Origin: an uncultured Moraxella sp.
GTDB taxonomy: Bacteria; Pseudomonadota; Gammaproteobacteria; Pseudomonadales; Moraxellaceae
Reading direction: 5' to 3'
DNA length: 20,594 nucleotides
Assembly (NCBI GenBank): GCA_943908405.1
Contig: CALTTE010000027.1
Span: 1-20,594 of the forward strand
A program made the translations under genes and the position numbers. Below the pieces are notes generated by a model. The model made no database searches. It was given only the letters and a program-made list of their open reading frames with translations, and was not told where the DNA came from. Below, in pieces: positions 15,969-20,594 of this stretch. Numbering within the stretch: position 1 is the first letter of the stretch; every line of letters starts with the position of its first letter.

Positions 15969-16020
15969 TTATTTGTTGCAGTCAATCAATATTAAGAATT
16001 TAACCACTATGGGAGTTTTT

Positions 16021-16515
16021 ATGAAAGCATCGCAAAAAGTGATTGATTATTTAAATTTTTTGTTGGCAGGCGAGCTAGCCGCCAGAGACCAATATTTTAT
16101 TCATTCACAAATGTACGCTGAATGGCATTTGGCTAAACTTTATGAGCGTATTTATCACGAGATGGACGATGAAACCTTGCACGCCCGTTTGATTATTAAC
16201 CGCATTTTAATGCTTGGTGGTGTGCCTAATACGCAAGTAGGTCAAGTAAAAATCGGTCAAGATGTCAAAACCATGCTACAAAATGACTTGGATTTGGAAT
16301 ATGAGGTACAAGAGCATTTAAAAACAGGCATTGCACTTTGTGAAGATGAACAAGATTATGTAACCAGAAATATGTTGGTAAGTCAGCTAGAAGATACCGA
16401 GCAAGACCATGCCCATTGGCTAAAACAACAGCTTGGTTTGATTGAATTGATGGGTCTTAAAAACTACTTACAAACAATGAGTGGTGCGGTTGAACAGGCA
16501 ACATCTGCTCATTAG
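16021..16515 (+). CDS. bfrA: Bacterioferritin subunit with ferroxidase centre, lacking heme-ligand Met
   Basis: 164 residues. A four-helix ferritin-fold subunit of the 24-mer iron-storage shell; this chain should oxidise Fe2+ for storage. The di-iron ligands are all present: Glu18, Glu51, His54, Glu93 (E. coli 94, one residue removed after Pro69-Asn70), Glu127 and His130. The residue that ligates inter-subunit heme in other Bfr proteins (Met52) is Thr52 here, so homodimers should not bind heme. The frame opens at a TTG at 15973, but GGGAG (16011-16015) five bases before the ATG at 16021 and the family start MK-S-KVIDYLN give the true start. The C-terminus has a short extra tail. The symbol follows the Neisseria naming, where bfrA likewise lacks Met52; treat it as provisional. 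Confidence 0.9.
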   Translation: MKASQKVIDYLNFLLAGELAARDQYFIHSQMYAEWHLAKLYERIYHEMDDETLHARLIINRILMLGGVPNTQVGQVKIGQDVKTMLQNDLDLEYEVQEHLKTGIALCEDEQDYVTRNMLVSQLEDTEQDHAHWLKQQLGLIELMGLKNYLQTMSGAVEQATSAH

Positions 16516-16536
16516 TCGTTAATCTTTAATCATTTT

Positions 16537-16576
16537 GGCTGATTAAGCTCAGCCTTAGCGTATCGGCTGGCTGAGC
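16537..16576 (+). other. Two mutually exclusive hairpins between the bfr genes
   Basis: GGCTGA (16537-16542) can pair with TCAGCC (16549-16554), or GCTCAGCC (16547-16554) can pair with GGCTGAGC (16569-16576). The shared strand means only one can form at a time. There is no following T-run, so this is not a standard terminator; it might tune the ratio of the two subunits through RNA stability or processing. Structure is seen, role is inferred. Confidence 0.5.
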
Positions 16577-16636
16577 CTACCAACAAATACACTGAACATT
16601 ATTCATTAACATTAAATTTAAAAAAAGGGGAAATTG

Positions 16637-17101
16637 ATGCAAACCAATAAAGAGGTGATTAAGGCATTAAATTTGGTGCTCGCACAATCACTCATCGCCA
16701 TCAACCAATATTTTTTGCACGCAAGAATTGTCAAAAACTGGGGGATTGATGCATTAAATGCGACCTTATACCAACAATCCATTCAAGAGATGAAATGGTC
16801 TGATGAGCTTATTGAGCGGATTTTACTGTTGGGTGGTCTGCCCAATTTGCAAGAGCTGGGTAAATTGCTCATTGGTGAGACGGTCAGTGAGATATTATCG
16901 TGCGATATCAAGCTAGAACAGCATAAACACGATGTATTGATTGATGCCATTCAAGTTTGCAAAGCCAATCGTGATTTTGTGTCTCGTGAGCTTTTGGTGC
17001 GATTAAAAGACGGCAATGAAGAATACGAAGATTGGCTAAGCACTCAGCTTGAGATGATTGAATCAATGGGCATACAAAATTATATTCAATACAAAGTTTA
17101 A
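16637..17101 (+). CDS. bfrB: Bacterioferritin subunit with heme-ligand Met52, degenerate ferroxidase centre
   Basis: 154 residues, overall very close to E. coli Bfr (158; shared INQYFLHAR, IERILLLGGLPNLQ and related stretches). Met52, the heme ligand, is present in QEMKW. Four of six ferroxidase ligands are changed: Glu18 to Ser, His54 to Trp, Glu127 to Asn and His130 to Tyr; Glu51 and Glu94 remain. The chain should therefore bind heme across a dimer but not oxidise iron efficiently. It complements the preceding gene, implying a mixed shell. The start is the ATG at 16637, five bases after GGGGA (16627-16631); an in-frame TTG three bases earlier is too close to the ribosome site. A strong terminator follows 63 bases after the stop. 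Confidence 0.9.
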   Translation: MQTNKEVIKALNLVLAQSLIAINQYFLHARIVKNWGIDALNATLYQQSIQEMKWSDELIERILLLGGLPNLQELGKLLIGETVSEILSCDIKLEQHKHDVLIDAIQVCKANRDFVSRELLVRLKDGNEEYEDWLSTQLEMIESMGIQNYIQYKV

Positions 17102-17164
17102 ATGAAAAGTCTAAATCACTAGACAAATCATTGGGCTTAAAAATTATCACTAATAGCACAAAAC

Positions 17165-17196
17165 CCCCTTTAGCTCTAGGCTAGGGGGATTTTTGT
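17165..17196 (+). terminator. Rho-independent terminator after the bfr genes
   Basis: CCCCC (17165-17169) and TAGC (17172-17175) pair with GCTA (17181-17184) and GGGGG (17185-17189), with a two-T bulge and a TCTAG loop, followed by ATTTTTG. A strong GC stem plus T-run; it separates the iron-storage genes from aceE. Confidence 0.85.
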
Positions 17197-17245
17197 TAAT
17201 TTGCGATAACACGCCATCAAAACGGTATCAAATATTTTGATTTTG

Positions 17246-17254
17246 TGCTACTAT
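17246..17254 (+). promoter_or_regulatory. Candidate extended -10 of aceE
   Basis: TGCTACTAT contains TACTAT as -10 with an upstream TGN. The -35 position (17226-17231, TATCAA) is poor. This would start transcription near 17261 and give a leader of about 50 bases. No PdhR-type operator is recognised. Confidence 0.35.
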
Positions 17255-17310
17255 ATGGGTCCGAATCGTGCCTATTTTTAGGTTAATTGCAATCAGCTTA
17301 GGATAATCCT

Positions 17311-20133
17311 ATGACAACTTATTATAAAGACACAGATCACAGCGAAACACAAGAGTGGCTTGACGCTTTTGCGTCTGTTATCAAAAATGCCGACAAAGAA
17401 CGTGCCAAATTTTTATTAAAGGCTTTATATAATTTGGCGGTACAAGAAGGTTTGCCTTTTAATCGTCTAGAAACTGCCTATGTGAATACCATCGCTGCTG
17501 AAGATGAGCCTGCTTATCCTGGGGATTTATTTATGGAGCGTAAGTTGCGGGCATTGATTCGTTATAACGCTTTGGCAATGGTCGCTCGTGCCAATAACAA
17601 TGATGATGAACTGGGTGGGCATTTGGCAACGTTTGCATCAAGTGCCACACTTTATGAAACTGGTTTTAATCATTTTTGGCGTGCCCCCAATGAAAATTTT
17701 GGTGGCGATATGATTTATTATCAAGGACACGGCTCACCTGGTATGTATGCCCGTTCATTTTTGGAGGGAAGACTCAGCGAAGAACAATTAAAAAACTTTC
17801 GCCGTGAGGTTGAGGGTAAGGGATTATCAAGCTACCCACACCCTTATTTAATGCCTGATTATTGGCAATTTCCAACCGTTTCTATGGGACTTGGACCAAT
17901 CACGTCTATTTATCAAGCCCATATTCAAAAATACCTAACCAGCCGTAAACTCATTAAAGATGAAAATCGTAAGATTTGGGCGTTTTTGGGTGATGGTGAA
18001 ACCGATGAGCCAGAAAGTTTGGGAGCAATTTCACTGGCAGGACGTGAAAAATTAGATAACCTGATTTGGGTAATTAACTGTAATTTACAGCGTCTTGATG
18101 GGCCAGTGCGTGGTAATGGCAAAATCATTCAAGAACTTGAATCGGTATTTCGTGGTGCAGGCTGGCGTGTGATTAAGGTAATTTGGGGTGATAAATGGGA
18201 CTCGCTACTTGCCCAAGACACGACAGGGGCATTAAAACACCGTATGGAAGAGGTGGTTGATGGTGAATATCAACTGTATGAAGCACGTGATGGGGCGTTT
18301 ATTAGAGAAGAATTTTTTGGTAAATACCCAGAATTACAAGAAATGGTTAAAAATTTATCCGATGAAGAGATTACCCATCTTAACCGTGGTGGACACGACC
18401 CCAAAAAAGTCTATGCCGCTTACAATGAAGCAATGAAAACCCAAGACCAACCAACCGTTATTTTGGTAAAAACAGTGAAGGGTTACGGCTTATCAAAACA
18501 AATTCAAGCGGTGAATAAATCACATCAAATTAAAAAATTAGACATTGAGGGCTTACGTTATTTTAGAGACCGCTTTGATTTGCCTATTAGCGATGAGCAA
18601 TTAAATGAGTTGCCATTTTATCGCCCCAGTGAAGACAGTGCCGAATATCGTTATTTGATGGGTCGCCGTGAAGCACTGGGTGGACACTTGCCCGCCCGTC
18701 GCAGTGGTCATATTGCCCTTGAAGTACCAGAGCTGTCAGCCTTTAATGCCATTTTAGAAGGCAGTAAAGGTAAAGAGCAGTCCACCACGATGGTTTTTGT
18801 GCGGATATTAGCAACGATGTTGCGTGACAAAAAAATTAGAGACCGTGTGGTACCCATCGTGCCTGATGAAGCACGTACATTTGGGCTTGAGGGTATGTTC
18901 CGACAATTAGGCATTTATTCATCGGCAGGACAAGTCTACACCCCAGAAGATAGCGATGCACTGATGGGTTATAAAGAAGCCAAAGATGGGCATATGCTTG
19001 AAGAGGGCATTAATGAAGCAGGGGCAATGAGTGCTTGGGTTGCACTGGCAACCAGCTATTCTACCAATGCCTTGCCAATGATACCGATGTATATTTATTA
19101 TTCAATGTTTGGTTTTCAGCGTGTCGGTGATTTGGCGTGGCTGGCAGGTGATATGCAGGCTCAAGGCTTTTTATTTGGTGCGACCGCTGGGCGTACTACT
19201 CTAAACGGTGAGGGCTTACAGCACCAAGATGGCCATTCACACATTTTATTTGGCACGGTGCCAAACTGTGTTACTTATGACCCTTGCTATGGTTATGAGT
19301 TAGCGGTAATTATTCAAGATGGTTTGGCTCGTATGTATGGCAAAGGTGAGCGGGTTTATTATTACATCACCTTGATGAATGAAAATTATGAACACCCTGC
19401 CATTAAGCAAGGGGTGGAAGAGGGCATCAAACGTGGCTTATACCTATTAAAAGACAATGGCTCTACCCAAGTGCAGTTGTTGGGCTCTGGGGTTATTTTA
19501 AAAGAAGTAGAAAAGGCCGCTCAAATTTTGGCAGAAGAGTATAATATCAAGGCTAATATTTGGAGTGTAACCAGCTTTAATGAATTAACCCGAGATGGTA
19601 TGGCGTGCGATGATTATAACCGCTTACACCCAACCGAAACACCAAAAACCCCTTGGGTAACCAAGCAACTACAAGACCACGATGGCATTGTTGTTGCAGC
19701 AAGCGATTATATGCGTAATTATGCCGAGCAAATCCGTGGTTGGTTGCCTAAGCCACACGCCTACACCACACTAGGTACTGATGGGTTTGGGCGTTCTGAT
19801 ACCCGTGCTAATTTGCGTAGCTTTTTTAACGTTAATGCCGAACACATCGTTATTGCTACGTTAAATAAATTGGCCGAAGAGGGTCAAATTGAGCAGCAAG
19901 TGGTTGCTGATGCCATTGCAAGTTTTGCTATCAACCCTGATCAAAAACCTGCTTGGCAAGCTCAGCCTTATTATGATTATTTCCCTGATGCCAAAGCACC
20001 AGAGCGTCCAACGCCCAATCCTGTGCCTGAACTCATCGATGAGCCAGACGCTGCCATTGATAGCGAAGGACGTGCCGAGGATAAGGGAGATGCCGCTATT
20101 TTAAACAATGAAGACATCAAAGAACCCAAGTAA
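17311..20133 (+). CDS. aceE: Pyruvate dehydrogenase E1 component, homodimeric type
   Basis: 940 residues. With thiamine diphosphate it decarboxylates pyruvate and transfers the acetyl group to the lipoyl arms of AceF. The thiamine-binding motif starts at GDG 227-229 (GDGETDEPES) and ends with NCN 256-258 (INCNLQRLDG). Later marks are VNKSHQIKKL (histidine of the active-site loop), PDEARTFGLEGMFRQLGIYS with the catalytic glutamate, and GEGLQHQDGHSH. E. coli AceE has 887 residues; the excess is a C-terminal tail of roughly 55 residues rich in Pro, Asp and Glu with no counterpart in E. coli. A short GGA ribosome site (17301-17303) is seven bases before the ATG. aceF begins 10 bases after the stop, so the pair forms an operon. 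Confidence 0.95.
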   Translation: MTTYYKDTDHSETQEWLDAFASVIKNADKERAKFLLKALYNLAVQEGLPFNRLETAYVNTIAAEDEPAYPGDLFMERKLRALIRYNALAMVARANNNDDELGGHLATFASSATLYETGFNHFWRAPNENFGGDMIYYQGHGSPGMYARSFLEGRLSEEQLKNFRREVEGKGLSSYPHPYLMPDYWQFPTVSMGLGPITSIYQAHIQKYLTSRKLIKDENRKIWAFLGDGETDEPESLGAISLAGREKLDNLIWVINCNLQRLDGPVRGNGKIIQELESVFRGAGWRVIKVIWGDKWDSLLAQDTTGALKHRMEEVVDGEYQLYEARDGAFIREEFFGKYPELQEMVKNLSDEEITHLNRGGHDPKKVYAAYNEAMKTQDQPTVILVKTVKGYGLSKQIQAVNKSHQIKKLDIEGLRYFRDRFDLPISDEQLNELPFYRPSEDSAEYRYLMGRREALGGHLPARRSGHIALEVPELSAFNAILEGSKGKEQSTTMVFVRILATMLRDKKIRDRVVPIVPDEARTFGLEGMFRQLGIYSSAGQVYTPEDSDALMGYKEAKDGHMLEEGINEAGAMSAWVALATSYSTNALPMIPMYIYYSMFGFQRVGDLAWLAGDMQAQGFLFGATAGRTTLNGEGLQHQDGHSHILFGTVPNCVTYDPCYGYELAVIIQDGLARMYGKGERVYYYITLMNENYEHPAIKQGVEEGIKRGLYLLKDNGSTQVQLLGSGVILKEVEKAAQILAEEYNIKANIWSVTSFNELTRDGMACDDYNRLHPTETPKTPWVTKQLQDHDGIVVAASDYMRNYAEQIRGWLPKPHAYTTLGTDGFGRSDTRANLRSFFNVNAEHIVIATLNKLAEEGQIEQQVVADAIASFAINPDQKPAWQAQPYYDYFPDAKAPERPTPNPVPELIDEPDAAIDSEGRAEDKGDAAILNNEDIKEPK

Positions 20134-20143
20134 GGAGAATGTG

Positions 20144-20594
20144 ATGGAAATCAAAGCCCCCGATTTGGGCGTAGAAAGTGCCGAAGTTGCTGAAATTATG
20201 GTAAAGGTTGGCGACAAGGTCAGTGAAAATGACCCTGTGTTGTTGGTAGAGTCTGATAAAGCTTCTGTTGAAGTGCCATCACCTGTTACGGGGGTGATTG
20301 AGGCAATTTTGGTTAATGTTGGTGACAGCATTAGCCAAGGCACAACATTATTTGTGTTAACAAGTGCTGGCGGTGCTGATACCAATACCGCCACGACTGA
20401 CAGCGAACAACCAAAACAAACACAAACAACAAATAACACTGATGGCAATCAAAACACCGATACAAACCAAGCCGACACAAATCAAGATAGCGATAAAGCA
20501 GAATCAGTTACCAATGACAGCCAAACTTATCAATTGCCTGATTTGGGCGTAGAAAGTGCCGAAGTTGCTGAAATTATGGTAAAGGTTGGCGACA
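20144..20594 (+). CDS. aceF: Dihydrolipoamide acetyltransferase (pyruvate dehydrogenase E2), N-terminal part, cut by window end
   Basis: 150 complete codons are visible. E2 forms the core of the pyruvate dehydrogenase complex and its lipoyl arms shuttle acetyl groups from AceE to CoA. Lipoyl domain 1 covers about residues 1-76, with the lipoyl-lysine Lys39 in VESDKASVEVP. A flexible linker (about 78-127) rich in Thr, Asn, Gln and Asp, without the usual Ala-Pro character, follows. Lipoyl domain 2 begins at about 129 and the window ends inside it. The first 55 bases of both domains (20162-20216 and 20540-20594) are identical. Shine-Dalgarno AAGGAG (20132-20137), overlapping the aceE stop codon, is six bases before the ATG; an in-frame GTG directly precedes the ATG and could also start translation. 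Confidence 0.93.
   Translation, partial: MEIKAPDLGVESAEVAEIMVKVGDKVSENDPVLLVESDKASVEVPSPVTGVIEAILVNVGDSISQGTTLFVLTSAGGADTNTATTDSEQPKQTQTTNNTDGNQNTDTNQADTNQDSDKAESVTNDSQTYQLPDLGVESAEVAEIMVKVGD
20162..20216 (+). repeat. Direct repeat copy 1 within aceF lipoyl domain 1
   Basis: This 55-base stretch (codons from Asp7 through Asp24) is repeated without mismatch at 20540-20594, 378 bases (126 codons) downstream. The second copy is truncated only by the window end, so the identity may extend further. Confidence 0.97.
20540..20594 (+). repeat. Direct repeat copy 2 within aceF lipoyl domain 2
   Basis: Exact copy of 20162-20216, in the same reading frame. The codon just before the repeat differs at its third base (CCC in copy 1, CCT in copy 2), which marks the left boundary of perfect identity. 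Confidence 0.97.

Noticed and set aside
1..20594. Search for a mobile element, defence island or new multi-gene system
   Set aside because: Every sizeable gene belongs to a well-known family, composition is even by eye, and no transposase, integrase, toxin-antitoxin pair, terminal inverted repeats or tRNA-associated attachment site was seen.

Overview
The window reads as an ordinary chromosomal segment of a Moraxellaceae-like gammaproteobacterium, most likely Moraxella or a close relative. The reasons are the low G+C content (about 40% by eye), the tonB-exbB-exbD order, a heteromeric-looking pair of bacterioferritin genes, the large (about 1600-residue) NAD-dependent glutamate dehydrogenase, and homodimer-type aceE followed by multi-lipoyl aceF. 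This assignment rests on gene content and protein likeness and no search was run. I see no phage, insertion sequence, CRISPR array, rRNA or tRNA, and no cluster that looks like a new multi-gene system. The interesting signals are regulatory sequences, repeats and altered active-site residues inside known genes.

Layout. (1) 57-2347: a Fur-type promoter followed by tonB, exbB and exbD, the inner-membrane energy-transduction system for outer-membrane iron/heme receptors. (2) 2499-6340: gloB (glyoxalase II) with an unusual Asn-rich N-terminus, mntP (Mn2+ exporter) behind a three-copy 11-bp repeat, and recD (RecBCD alpha subunit). (3) 6436-8744: an AzgA-type purine permease overlapping dusB (tRNA dihydrouridine synthase) by one base. 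(4) 8855-10192, minus strand: xseA, convergent with dusB. (5) 10193-10455: a divergent intergenic region with a ladder of TTAA-anchored repeats, then the gdh gene at 10456-15267 with a strong bidirectional-type terminator. (6) 15640-17101: bfd, then two bacterioferritin genes, closed by a strong terminator. (7) 17311 to the window end: aceE and the start of aceF (pyruvate dehydrogenase complex), cut inside the second lipoyl domain.

How the genes work together. Two of the seven blocks concern iron: acquisition (TonB/ExbB/ExbD under an apparent perfect 7-1-7 Fur box) and storage/release (Bfd plus two Bfr subunits). The bacterioferritin subunits are complementary: the first keeps the di-iron ferroxidase ligands but lacks the heme-ligand Met52; the second keeps Met52 but has lost several ferroxidase ligands. 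That implies a mixed 24-mer in which one chain oxidises iron and the other carries the heme through which Bfd delivers electrons. The metabolic genes (gdh, aceE-aceF, purine permease, gloB) and the DNA/RNA enzymes (recD, xseA, dusB) look like housekeeping genes.
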